A model generated the notes under the pieces. That model searched no databases and was not told where the DNA came from. It saw only the letters and a program-made list of their open reading frames with translations. The position numbers and the translations under genes are program-made. A DNA stretch of 64,000 nucleotides. Source: Typha latifolia. Lineage: Eukaryota; Streptophyta; Magnoliopsida; Poales; Typhaceae. The DNA lies in assembly GCA_019914945.1 (NCBI GenBank), contig CM034101.1, positions 14,023,188 through 14,087,187 on the forward strand. Reading direction: 5' to 3'. Positions 26,276 through 37,670 of this stretch are shown here, piece by piece (within the stretch, counting starts at the first letter, position 1; each line of letters starts with the position of its first letter).

Positions 26276-28028
26276 TATTTCGGTAAAAACAAATGTTTTG
26301 GAAAAGCTCTAATTTGGTCAAAAACTCGGCTTTAATCCGGGCTCCACCTACCAATCTATAATTAATAGATAGCACTGTTTGGATCATTGTTAACACCTCA
26401 ACTACCACAAAGTCCAATTTTTCCAATTCCAGTACCTGGATAACACGTAATCTGTGCATAAAATTATACGTGCTGTTCATTGGGAGTCGATAGATATCGT
26501 TTAGCTACGTGATAGAAACTCGTGATCACTACTCTTGTATCTCACCCAGCCGGCCAGCCCCCCTGTAGTTTGTGTACCTTTTGCCTGGCCGGATAATTCT
26601 AAGTTTTTCACCAAACTAGTTTCAATTCTATATTTTCTTCCTATAGAAATAGACTACTCCTTAAATTTATTACTAAATGTGGTCTAATTCACTGTAGCCC
26701 TAAAAAAATGTCGAACTTAATATTATCTTGTTAAGACCACTTCATTATCCATCCCTTTTTTCCGAATTAAATAGGTACCAAAATAATACTTACTCTCGCT
26801 TGCATGCAGAAGAATGAGAAATATGTAATTTGTGAAAAAAAAAAATACTATTTTAATGTAGAATCTCTTATCATATTTATAAAAGTGAACAACTAACTTT
26901 AGTTAAAAAAATTATCATCTTTAGTTATAAAATTATCAACTAACTGCCAATTTCTATAACTTCATCTAATGCTATAAACTCAAATTCCACGGTAGATCTT
27001 GTTCTACGTGTCTATTTAGAAGAACTCTAATGTATATATGCACCCCAAGTACAAAGATATGCCCGTGGATTTGATGACTTTTTAATCAAAAATTTAGTTC
27101 GGACGAATATCTTGCATAATGTAGTCTATAATTAGTAGTAGATCTTAGATATCATTACATATATTAAATTACATTTAATTCACAGATATTTTAATTAGGA
27201 TATATATTCACATGTTTTCTTTTAAAGATGAAGATTCACGTCTATAAGTATTCTTACCAGATTGTTATTATCCCTATCAGATTTATTGAGCAATTTTTTA
27301 ATATTATATAGTTGAGATATAACATATCATTTAGTTGTCTTAGTGACATTTTCACAGAGTACCACATCCGCCATTCTCAAATTATTTATCGAGCACAAAT
27401 TTTTTTTTTTGAACTAGTGACTTCTATTTTATACATTTGTTTAGGGTTTTCCATGATTTTTAAATGTTAGAACTATATGCGATATATAATGTGTTGCCCA
27501 GCCTAGTAAATATGTAGTTTTGGCATTGGGAATCAACATGCTTTTATGCTTCCATTGGAGCCATCGTGACGGCTTAGTAAAATTTTTGTCGAAACCAAAT
27601 TGCTCAGGGCATCCAAGAACATAAGCGATGCAATAGTAAAACTAAGTTTGAGGGACACTATGGTAATTAGGCAAAACTCGACCTTATATACTCATGGATA
27701 AACCTTGAGCTTATTCGATGTTGGATCGATAAGAATAATTAATGACATCTCTTTGATCATATATTTAACCTCCTATATATCTAGGAAATAAATTTATGAA
27801 TCTTAGAAGCTAAGTTTTCTTTTGCCTATATAAGGGCTCGTATCCTCTACTTATAAATGTATCTAAAGTTTTAGTAAATAAAATAGAAGTGGAAACTTTA
27901 CAAAAAAAAACTTATTTATTAAGTTTTTTTTTCTACACTCTCTTACTTCGAGGCTTACTTTATCTTGTCAAAAGAGTGGAGTGCTGTGCAAAATAATAAA
28001 CCCATATAACAATTATAAGACGAACCAC

Positions 28029-28031
<3 letters not shown>

Positions 28032-28081
<50 letters not shown>
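28032..28081. repeat. (TA)n microsatellite
   Basis: Uninterrupted run of about 24 TA units. Confidence 0.95.
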
Positions 28082-28082
<1 letters not shown>

Positions 28083-28806
28083 CCTTATTTATTTAAATAT
28101 ATGATTTCTAATTTTTGCTGCTTCCGTTTTGATGACTCTAGAAATAAAATTCTTTAACATACAAAGAAGATTAGATATGTAATAACCTAATCATCATGTT
28201 CTGTCATGGAACCTCCTAATGGCACAATGTGAATCCAAAAGTTTTTCCAAAAGATGTGCCAAACAATTCTTTCTTAACTGTTTTGTTTAATCCAGATTGG
28301 TTAAAATTAATCATCAAATGCCTGTTCATAATAAATTCTCCAATTTTTATGGTCAGAATCAACGACTTGAAATAATTTGTCATTATCTTAAGATTCTGCA
28401 AAATCTTTTACACAATTTATGCATAATCCTTGTCAATTGATTCTCCAAAATCTTCTCATTTTCGAGCTCGTAATAAGCGCAATGAAATGTACTTAATTAG
28501 CTTTATATTTTAAAATCTGATGATGAGTCTCATAAGATTTGAACGTTTGCTTTTGTACTATATCAATCAACTCACAAACTTCTTTAAAAGCTTACGCTAA
28601 GCTATTACAGTGATTAGATTCATGCACTATACCCTCCTATGCGATAGTAATACTAACACCTCCTCTTCCAACGTTACGCAGAAAATGCTAACGGCCAACT
28701 CCTCCCTTCTCTGGTACTGTCTCGTGATCCCACTCCCTCCTCCCTTGGGTAGCTACTACGATTAACCGTCCTACATATTATCCAAAATTTTCCGTGGGTT
28801 CCACTT

Positions 28807-28882
28807 CACGTGCCGATCACGTCCAGCGTGTGTCCGCACCCTCTCCCCGACTACACGTGCCGTACCCACTAAGTGCCACGTG
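28807..28882 (+). promoter_or_regulatory. cluster of three CACGTG G-boxes upstream of the S40-like gene
   Basis: Perfect CACGTG palindromes lie at 28807-28812, 28854-28859 and 28877-28882, the last as GCCACGTGTC, an ABRE-type core. They sit in a GC-rich island (about 28790-29240) roughly 650-730 bp upstream of the coding start. Such clusters bind bZIP/bHLH factors and fit ABA- or senescence-linked control, which matches the gene, but the link is inferred. Confidence 0.6.
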
Positions 28883-29333
28883 TCACCCCGGCGGGTTTCC
28901 GGCCCCACGGCGTCGCGACGAACCCGTCCTCGCGTCAGCGAACGAATACCTCCTCCTCAACATCGGATTTACCGTTTTACCCCTCCCTCCAATTATCGCT
29001 CTCCTAGTTCGTCGTCATCCGCAGGCCATGGTGGACTCGTTCCTGCGGAATACTCTAGATAGAGTCGGGAAGTAAGAAGGCGATCGCGTCGCCACTCACC
29101 CGTTCTTTTATTCTCGTCACACGTTGGCCGGTTCTCTGTAGATAAGCCACTCCGCGGGGCAGCGGAAGAAAATCCTCGTGGGCGCCAACGAGGGCCATGC
29201 AGCGTGGTGCATGGACCCGGTGGTAATAACGTAGATGCATCTAACCACCGAGGGTAAAACGGAGAAAGAAAGACAAAAAGGAAAAGAAAATGAGCCTTAT
29301 CCACATCGTTACCTCCTCCACATCATTTCTTTC

Positions 29334-29340
29334 TATAAAT
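29334..29340 (+). promoter_or_regulatory. TATA box of the S40-like gene
   Basis: TATAAAT lies about 195 bp upstream of the start codon and would place transcription start near 29365-29375, giving a leader of about 165 nt. It is preceded by CT-rich and CCTTATCC-type sequence. Confidence 0.55.
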
Positions 29341-29534
29341 TAAAGCCTGAACCCAACCAACCCCTTATTCAGAGTGGAAGCGAAATAGCGAGGTTCCTCC
29401 CTATAATTTTCTTCTTATTTTTTTTTAAACCCTAAAAAAAAAATTCCTTATTCGTTTTCAGTCCAAAAGGAGAGAGAGCGAAAGGGACTGTGTTGGAAGA
29501 GCGAGAAGCGCGAGGGGCTTCATTGCGAAAGAGG

Positions 29535-30011
29535 ATGGCAGGGAGAAATCGCCAAGCCACGACCCACGCATACCGGTTCTTCGCGCCGACTCCCGACTCG
29601 GCCGCCCCGGCCCACCCCGACTCGGACGAGTTCGACGAGTCGGATGTCTGGGGCTACCCAGTCGACCAGGTCCAGGCCGAGCCGCGGAAGCCGATCCCGA
29701 GCCGGTCCGGGAGGAAGAAGCCGGAGAAGGTGGATCGGGGCACCGCCCCGGCCTCGCTGCCGGTGAACGTACCGGACTGGTCCAAGATACTGCGGGGCGA
29801 GTACAGGGGCAATAGTGGGAGCAACAGCGCCTGGGAGGCGGAGGAGGAGGGCGGCGAGGGGACCGGCATGGTGATCCCACCGCACGAGTTGCTCTGGAAG
29901 AACCGGGCCGCCTCGTTCTCGGTTCACGAAGGGATCGGCCGGACTCTTAAAGGCCGGGACTTGAGCCGGGTCAGAAATGCCATTTGGGAAAAGACCGGGT
30001 TCCAAGATTAG
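29535..30011 (+). CDS. S40-like senescence regulator (DUF584), 158 aa
   Basis: Member of the plant-specific S40/DUF584 family, small proteins induced in senescence, dark, ABA or pathogen responses; nuclear location is reported for some members, and the biochemical function is unknown. Family blocks appear in order: an N-terminal RFFAPTP segment, FDESDVWG near residues 33-40, SLPVNVPDWSKIL in the middle, then the most conserved C-terminal block with MVIPPHELLWKNRAASFSVH, EGIGRTLKGRDL and RVRNAIWEKTGFQD at the very end. Intronless and very GC-rich, typical of this family in monocots. The first ATG of the frame (29535) is chosen; the frame stays open upstream to 29490 only through GTG/TTG codons. 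A TATA box and G-box cluster lie upstream, and a (TCTT)n run starts 50 bp after the stop. Confidence 0.93.
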   Translation: MAGRNRQATTHAYRFFAPTPDSAAPAHPDSDEFDESDVWGYPVDQVQAEPRKPIPSRSGRKKPEKVDRGTAPASLPVNVPDWSKILRGEYRGNSGSNSAWEAEEEGGEGTGMVIPPHELLWKNRAASFSVHEGIGRTLKGRDLSRVRNAIWEKTGFQD

Positions 30012-30059
30012 TATCGACTACTAGAACGCTTACCATTAATTGTTGGTTATATTATATGA

Positions 30060-30060
<1 letters not shown>

Positions 30061-30108
<48 letters not shown>
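30061..30108. repeat. (TCTT)n microsatellite in the 3' region of the S40-like gene
   Basis: Twelve perfect TCTT units begin 50 bases after the stop codon, so the repeat probably lies in the 3' untranslated region. Confidence 0.95.
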
Positions 30109-30111
30109 TTT

Positions 30112-32590
30112 TCCGGAAAGGAGATGAATATATTCTTATGTTTGTTATATGAGTTCATAAGTTTCTGCCATCTTCTCTCACTAAATAGAAATATTTAAGT
30201 GATTTCTTTTTCTAAATGAGCCGAATGAGTACGATATCTTATGCGGCGGATATTAAATAATAATTATTATCTTTCTATACTTTATAATTTTATTGATATT
30301 AAATTTATCATCCTCTCTTATATTACACTTTTACCCAGTTGCAGTGCTAATTAAATAGATTTCTAAGTTATCTTTTATCTCTTCCTTCCTAGCTAAGAGA
30401 GAAAAGAGTGCGTTAACTCCAATGTCTTGGAAGCTAGGAGAAAACTATGGGTTTCCATTTGCTCTTGCTGCTGGTTTTCTGGGAGTAGTAAAAGAGAGTT
30501 AAAGTTGAACAGAGAAAGGGGGGAGAGAGAGAGAGGGGTTTGGACTGAGAAAGGATAAATATATTTATATATTTACATAAGTATTGAACCAATGGCATTA
30601 GTTTACGTGAGCGATTAGGGAAACTTAATTTCCAAAACGAGGAAAGGTTTGATGGCTCGCTGCTAATTTTGATAGAATGGCCAACCTATTTTTGTACTAA
30701 CCAATGAAACCGATGGAGAAAGCCATACGCTAAATAAAGAGCATATTATTTTTTCTTTTTTTCCTTAACAATGAGTGGATTCTTTGGCATTATTTGCTTT
30801 GGGTTAATGTACCTTCTCTAAAGTTAGAGAGGCTACCACGGTGACCTTTTTTTTAAAGAGGAATAAGATTAGTTACTAAACTATTTGGACAAATAGGTGT
30901 TCGTTTTAGAAGCAATTCACTCTTCTTATCGGTGTCTTTTTATTTTTTATTTTTTTCCATGGAGAAAATTATTATATGCTTGTGGCGACCGTTGCTATAG
31001 AACTATAGGAGGGTTTGGAACCAAACATGCTTTACCTTTTGTGTTGAAATAGGATTGCGTTTAGAGACTTGTGAGAGCTCTCAGCTTGTTTGCATCAATA
31101 ACTTTAAGCATCGAATACTTTGTGGTAGAAAAATTAGGTAAGTAGCAAAGTTGGGGCTTTTAACATAGTGCAGGGTTACATCAATCTTTGCAAAGGAAAA
31201 GGAAAAAGAAGAAGCAAAGGTCTCAAAGTGGATCTTCCACTTGGGGTGATGTGGTGAAGCATAGCACCAACAAATTATTAAAGGACTTCCAAGTCATCAA
31301 ATAGGTCTATATATATATATATATTTTTTTTTTTTCAATCTTTATTCCTCCCTATATCCTCCATTATTAGCAAGAGAATATACTGGCGTTTTATAGTGCT
31401 TATATATATATATATATTTTTTTTTTTTATTTACTCAATGCACTTATTATTGTTAAAAGTTATTGTAGTACCACATAAATCTTTCTTTTAAGATTTCCTT
31501 TGATACAAACTATAACCTATTTTCACATTGATATAATTAAATAGCTCTGGTGCTCGAAATAAAACACATACCGTCTTATCTTAAAAAGAAATTCTCTTAT
31601 TTTTATTATTCTAAAGGTAGAATAAAATAGTTATTTGAGCGTCTAAAATTGATCGGTGAATCAAAATTATCGATAAATTTCTATTCTATCAATCGTTACA
31701 TTAAGAAGACCAAATTTGAGAGAACCTTCTTTGATAAATTATTGGCAAATAGGTTAGAATTTTAACGTGAAAAATTGAGGAGGAGAAGTTGATATGGTTT
31801 ATTCTCCCCTTTTAAGAGACAATAATAGAAGTAGTGGATAAGCATATGCTCACCTGCCTTATGTAAATTCTCAACAAAATCTTTAAAGCCTACCAAAGAA
31901 TAAATTCCTACTAAACCATCTCTTTCTAGATTTTATGTCTCCATTTAGATCATTGGATACTATCATAGAGAGGAGAAGTATCCTCCTCTTCAATGCGTTG
32001 CCAAAACCAGTGCTATGTAAATATCCTTTATTTGCCATTTGCACTAGTGGGCCAATCAAAGAGGAGAGCATTCTCATTAAGAGATTATAGCAAATGCATT
32101 CACAAAGGCTATTAGTTTCGCTCACTATCTACTTACCTCTAATTATTCTCTCTTCATACATACAGAGTGTATTTAGTAGTTAGAAAGTAAAGTTTCAGTA
32201 AAGTGACTCCAGTTTTAGAAAGGAAGTCAAAATAGAAAAGTGAAACGATTTTAAATAGGTAAGAAAGTTATTCTTTTAATTTCTTTTCTATAACAATATT
32301 AAAAATAGAGAAGTTTCTAGAAATAATTATTTTTTTCTCACTTTTTAGCAATCAAATGTCTCGGTTAACCGGAAGGAACACACGTACAACAATGTTAATT
32401 TAAATTCAAGCTCGATAAAAGAACCCAAGCTTGAACTAAGCTCAATCCAATTCAATTTTTTCTTTTTCTTTTTCTGATGAACAGTCCAATTCAAATCGAC
32501 TCAAAGGAGAGCCCAAAATTTATTTCAACTAAACTTGACTAGTACTAGCTAGTACTAGGCTGGACTGGGGTTCGAGTCCAAGAGCACGGT
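30112..32590. other. intergenic region between the S40-like and RPL12 genes
   Basis: No supported gene. AT-rich, with two similar (TA)n-plus-poly(T) tracts at about 31308-31335 and 31402-31428, and a patch of AAGCTCGA/AAGCTTGAAC-type words at 32405-32450 resembling the repeat at 37303-37670. A minus-strand open frame at 31883-32125 has no recognised similarity. Confidence 0.55.
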
Positions 32591-32600
32591 AACCTTTAAT

Positions 32601-32730
32601 TGGGCCGGGCTGGGCCTCCCCCAGCTAGATTTCCTTGTCCCGCGGCGTATCATACCGCTTAACCCCCCCCTCACCATATAAAACTCGCCCTTAAGACCTC
32701 TCTCGTCTTCCCCGCCTCCCCAAACCCTAA
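32601..32730 (+). promoter_or_regulatory. RPL12 core promoter: two site II (TGGGCC) motifs, TATA box, telo-box
   Basis: TGGGCC occurs at 32601-32606 and 32611-32616, TATAAAA at 32677-32683 and AAACCCTAA at 32722-32730, 40 bp before the start codon. Site II plus telo-box is the well-known combination in plant ribosomal protein promoters and links expression to proliferating tissue. Confidence 0.75.
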
Positions 32731-32767
32731 ACCTGACACTACAAGACCCTCACAGCCGCCGCCGAGG

Positions 32768-33268
32768 ATGCCGCCCAAGTTCGACCCCTCCCAAGTCGTC
32801 GATGTCTACGTCCGCGTCACCGGCGGAGAGGTCGGCGCGGCGAGCTCCCTCGCCCCGAAGATTGGACCATTAGGTCTCTCCCCGAAGAAGATCGGAGAAG
32901 ACATCGCCAAGGAGACGGCCAAGGACTGGAAGGGTCTCCGCGTCACCGTCAAGCTCACCGTCCAGAACCGTCAGGCCAAGGTCAGCGTCGTCCCCTCCGC
33001 CGCCGCCCTCGTCATTAAGGCCCTCAAGGAGCCCGAGCGCGACCGCAAGAAGACCAAGAACATCAAGCACAACGGGAACATCTCGCTTGACGATGTGATC
33101 GAGATCGCCCGAGTAATGCGGCCTAGGTCCATGGCGAAGGATCTCGCCGGGTCCGTGAAGGAGATCCTTGGGACGTGCGTCTCGGTTGGGTGCACTGTGG
33201 ATGGGAAGGATCCTAAGGATTTGCAAACTGAGATCAGCAATGGCGAAGTCGATATCCCTTCTGCTTGA
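32768..33268 (+). CDS. RPL12: 60S ribosomal protein L12 (uL11 family), 166 aa
   Basis: Cytosolic large-subunit protein that binds the GTPase-associated region of the large rRNA at the base of the P stalk. The sequence runs [20 protein letters not shown], then the conserved N-domain ([20 protein letters not shown], residues 29-48), the basic linker ([20 protein letters not shown]) and the C-terminal rRNA-binding domain ([20 protein letters not shown], then [12 protein letters not shown]). The length of 166 residues equals the usual plant and animal size. Single exon, GC-rich, ATG in good context (GAGGATGCC). The promoter has the site II and telo-box arrangement typical of its class. No defects are visible, so it is probably functional. 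Confidence 0.97.
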   Translation: MPPKFDPSQVVDVYVRVTGGEVGAASSLAPKIGPLGLSPKKIGEDIAKETAKDWKGLRVTVKLTVQNRQAKVSVVPSAAALVIKALKEPERDRKKTKNIKHNGNISLDDVIEIARVMRPRSMAKDLAGSVKEILGTCVSVGCTVDGKDPKDLQTEISNGEVDIPSA

Positions 33269-36200
33269 TTAATCGCGGTTCGTTTGAAAGATTAGTTTTT
33301 TTACTGCTTCTCTTAGTTTTTGATGCGATTGAATTGTTGTCGGTTATCTTTTATTGTCACTTTTGGGAATTGTATGGATAATGTACTCTTTGGAAATTTT
33401 GTATGAGGTCTTAGTCTTAATCTGCAATGCTGCATTCTACATATGAGTGCTGTTCTATCCTCTATGTTAATCCTGCAATATGGAGTATGTGAGATATATT
33501 ATTTTTCCTTCATTTTTCCCTTGTATTAGGTATTTACTCATTAATTTTGCGCCGTCATTGTTATGAATGTATTGTAGATGCAAATGAATTGTAAGTTACT
33601 TGATGAAGGATTATGATGTATGCGTAGAACTTTGTAATACATGTCATCATGTATGCAATTCTTAGTTAGTAGTTATATTGATAGTGGATTTACATGAAGG
33701 ATATCAATGCTACAATGTATTTCATGTTGGTTGACATTGCATCAGAACAGATTGAGTGCCTTAGGTGGTATGCAAAATATCTTTTAAGTTTTGGTTCGGT
33801 CGTAATTTTTCTTGCTTAATAAGAGGTCACACTTGCAGATCTATATTTTAGATTTTTATGACAATCTAGGAGGTGGTTATTCGTGAAATTGTTTTGAAAT
33901 GTCTGCTAGGAAAATGGGGATTTGGCATGCCACCGCTGTTGCTCTAGTCGTCTGAGACATTTTCGAAGTTCCAATTTCTTTCTCATCTGAAAATATTTAG
34001 TGATGATTAAAGTCTTTGGCCGGTGAGGTTGATTATTGTTTAAACATTGAGTAAGCTGTGCGCATAATTTTTCTTGCTGTATGGTCATGTCCATTCCTTG
34101 TTTAGTGTACAAATCTCTTTAGCAGTTAGTCGAAGCATTGTTTGCTAATCTAACTCCATATATCTGTTTCTTTAAATTCTTTCTGATCAAAGGGCTCATA
34201 TTTTCTTAGTGCTCAAAGGCCATCTTCGCCTAAAGTTTCATATCAGTTGGGTTAATCTTGTGTGAGACTACTCTTTGCATTTGCTCCAAGAGTGTGTTTT
34301 GTATTACCTCCAATACTTTTCTTCATCAATGGGATGCCTTAAAGAAATGCTTGTTTGCTCTTCTTCTTCAGCATTGCATTTTGTGAAATTTTTAACTTAG
34401 CAGGAAGGATGTCATGGAGAAATAATATCCACATAGCCTTGAGAAAACCTTGAATCGTTTGCTGCAATCTTCTTCCCCTTGCGACAAACATTGATATGAG
34501 GGGATTTGGTGCATGAATTGAATTATAATTGAACATAATTTAGAGCTTTAGCAGTCACTTGTGAATGATAGTTGTTGTTGAATTTCATCCACCATAACAT
34601 GGCCCATGATGCAATTTCCAAAAGTTATTCAATTGCCATAGTGCGAGACAGTGTAAAGAGCTATGAGAAATGATGCAGTATATCATCATCAGAGTCTAGT
34701 CTGGTTGCAAGTTTACAATAGTTGCTGCCTAATTAGAGATAGTAGGGTTCAATGATATTAAGCTAGGATTCAATAACTCACATATTGTTGGACATTGTAC
34801 AAAAATCTTCTGATTGTATTACAATAACTCACGAATGCGTGAAAAATTCTAATCATCAACAATATTATAAAAACATTTTGGATTTACATATACATAAAAA
34901 GAGAGATTCCGGAAGTGAATTCTAGATTAATCTATGGGTTGCTGTCACCCAATAGGACTTTGCTGCAAGTCCTTGATGCCCTATCACTCTCATATCTCAA
35001 AGCCTCTCTTTTTGACTTAAAAAGCTTTCATGCTTTGCTCAAAGAGACAAAGCTTGAGGAAATTGAATGTTGGGGTCCCTACATTCATTTTACTTTCTAA
35101 TTCCATCCGTTTCCTGAATATATATATATATTTTCTTCATAGCTTGCTAATTTTTCATAACTAGAATCGTTGAAGAATCTAGCATTTATAAACATCACTT
35201 TTAAGAAAAGAATAGTTAGAAAACTCAGTGGTCGAGTTGGGGATTTGATCCTCTCTTTTGATGTTAGGATTAATGTTTGGTAAATTTTTCATTGAAATGT
35301 TATATACATATGATTTGGATTTGTTGTGGCTGTCTTTTAAGAGAGTTGGCTCATGGAGGGCTAGCTCTTTGTCTGCCATATAATTAGCCTACAATATATA
35401 TATATACTCTTCAAACCTAATCAACCATTAAAATACCATGAAATTAGTTTTAGAAAAAAAGAAATAAATACTTTTATTCTTGTTTGTATATATAGTATTC
35501 ATGTCAATTATTAAGATGACTTATAGATGTCAAAAAGTAAAGCAAAGAGCATAGACTTTAAAGGTATGTCATATTTAACTTGCGCATGAATCTAGTGTAG
35601 ATAATGTATGCACTCAATTTTCAAGAACCTAATATTATATCAAACTTTATTTATTTATTTATTTTGGGTGCAAATGCACCTAAATATCTGTTTGAGACAT
35701 AAGAACAAGGAAAAGATCACACTCCACAATACTTGCACTAACAGGTAAGGCAGTAGAATATCCAAATTATTCCTACTTCTCTTATTCTATCGAGTCCTAT
35801 TAGTAGCCATTGTGGCTTTCATTGATAGCCTGGAACAAGTTGAAGATTGTAGATGATTGCCTCCATTTCCTCTACTCCACACCACCGCCACCACCTTTCC
35901 CCTCTTTTCCTCTCGGACTTGACCATAAAGACAACTTTCTTTTTGTTGGCTTATAGATTATCCTTTGGGGACTCTTACTTTTAGGGTAAACTGGAAGGCA
36001 CTAATGTCCTTCAAAAAGGCTCTTTATATGATCAATTGGTTTACCAATGGTATGGAATAAGAATCCTCATCTATGTTTCAAAAGAAAAATAAAAATAAAA
36101 TAATGCTGCTAATATTTGAACTCAGAGAACACTCATATATTATAAGTCCTTTTATCTATCTGAGTACTATCACATTGGCGGATATCCATGAAGTTCTTCA

Positions 36201-37302
36201 ATTACTTCCTATAATTAATTCTTTTTCTTACTATTTGCCATGATCCATCTGTGGTCCTTGCAAGCATTCCTTTTTTAACTTCTAAAGAATAAAGAAATTA
36301 TCTCTTAGATCTTTGTTATCCTTATCCTAGCTTGCCTAACTTTGATGTTATCCGTCTTCTTGAATGTTCCCGATTACTTTTTAATTCTTTCTTAAATCTC
36401 TCTAGAGTAGTCTGAGTGGCGTTTGATTTGTTAAGGAGTTAAGTAAGACCACCCTACCCTTGGAGATGTGGACATCTGGATACCCCAACCCTAAGTTGAG
36501 TATTAAATCTTGTAACATACTTTAATCTATCACTATGGGATGCAAATTATGGTGATCTTTAACAATTCATGTACGGTTTGCTATTAGTTTGTTAGTCACT
36601 ATCGGCTAAGTTTTATTATTTCTTGATGACTAAATGGTGCAGCATTTAGTTAATCATCCCCTTTCTTAGTTGACAATCTATGTTATTTTGCTTTTGATTA
36701 TTTATGATCTTTTCTTTTTTTTCTCGTTGAGAAATACCAATCAAGAGATGTTCAAACTCGTTTTAAAAGATATGGAATAATCTATGAAATCGATTCATTT
36801 TAGCACTTAACTTTTCGACCAAAAATCGAAACTTGTAATTATACAATGCAAATTATAAAGCATTTTTTAAGTTAATCCTGAGGACTCGTATTATTATACA
36901 AGATCACATTAATAATAGCAAATTAATTTGTCTACAAGGTATGTTATTTTATTCTAATAGAGTCGCCTATTTCATAAACAATATATAGGACTTATCATTT
37001 GGTGGTAGCTCGCTTAGACTTGAGCTCTAAAAAAACAAACAAAATATTAGACGTCACCATGCACCACCGACCAAGGAAAGTGACTACTTACGTGGACATC
37101 CTTGTGGTCCCTAGAAACATGGGCCCACTTATCCACGTCGGACAACCGCCAAGTCATCTCCGGCCACTCACGCTTGTACAACGCGAGACTTAATCCTTCC
37201 ACTCGTCCATTTGTCATCATACCTTGGGAATTATTGGTGTTATTTATTCACTTTTTTTTCTAGCTAAATTCTCATCTTTAGTCGACCTTAAACACCTTAG
37301 AC

Positions 37303-37670
37303 TAGGAGGTGTATACGAGCTGAGTTTGAGTGAGCGGAACCTAGCTCGACTTGGCTTGAAGTTAATATAATTTTAGGTTGAACACAGCTTGAGCTCTAGA
37401 CGAGTTTAATTATACAAGCTCGGCTCAGCTTATTGAAATATCAAACTAGCTCGAATTGGCTCGACCAATTAGATCTAAAAAACTAAATGACTCCACTAGG
37501 CTAATTCAGTAAAGCTAATTTAATACATTTAGAAGGAAATATAGTTATAAAGGAATATATTACACTTTTGTAAGAAGCTACGATTGGACCTAGGTTGGCT
37601 AGTTTAAAGTAAGCTATTTTCTAAGCTTGAGCGAATTGATTCTAGCTCGATTCAGCTTAATTAAATTTTT
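37303..37670. repeat. hAT-MITE-like repeat rich in GAGCTCG / GGCTCGA words
   Basis: It starts TAGGAGGTGTATACGAGC, close to the TAGGGGTGTxAACGAGC ends of common plant hAT-type MITEs. It contains many variants of AGCTCGGCTCAGCTT, AACCTAGCTCGACTTGGCTT, AGCTCGAATTGGCTCGACC and TCTAGCTCGATTCAGCTTAA. The right boundary and target duplication were not resolved. Confidence 0.4.

Larger units (their letters stand above)
24060..28790. other. AT-rich intergenic region between the REV-like and S40-like genes
   Basis: No supported gene. Contents noted: a 15-mer (CGTTGTATAATCTAA) three times at 24318-24332, 24336-24350 and 24407-24421; a diverged tandem duplication of about 120 bp at about 26038-26275; and a long (TA)n tract at 28032-28081. 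The ORFs here are short and AT-driven. Confidence 0.6.

Noticed and set aside
28794..29304. Open frames on both strands in the GC-rich island before the S40-like gene
   Set aside because: They start with GTG or overlap on opposite strands and show no family motif; the island reads as promoter sequence.
29458..30005. Minus-strand open frames of 140 and 161 codons
   Set aside because: They are antisense to the S40-like gene, whose C-terminal block is unmistakable; proline/arginine-rich composition marks them as shadows.
31883..32125. 80-codon minus-strand open frame
   Set aside because: AT-rich context, no recognised domain and no promoter signals; it may be transposon debris.
32565..32600. 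GGTTCGAGTCC, resembling a tRNA T-arm
   Set aside because: The five bases on each side of TTCGAGT do not pair, and no anticodon or D arm fits upstream.
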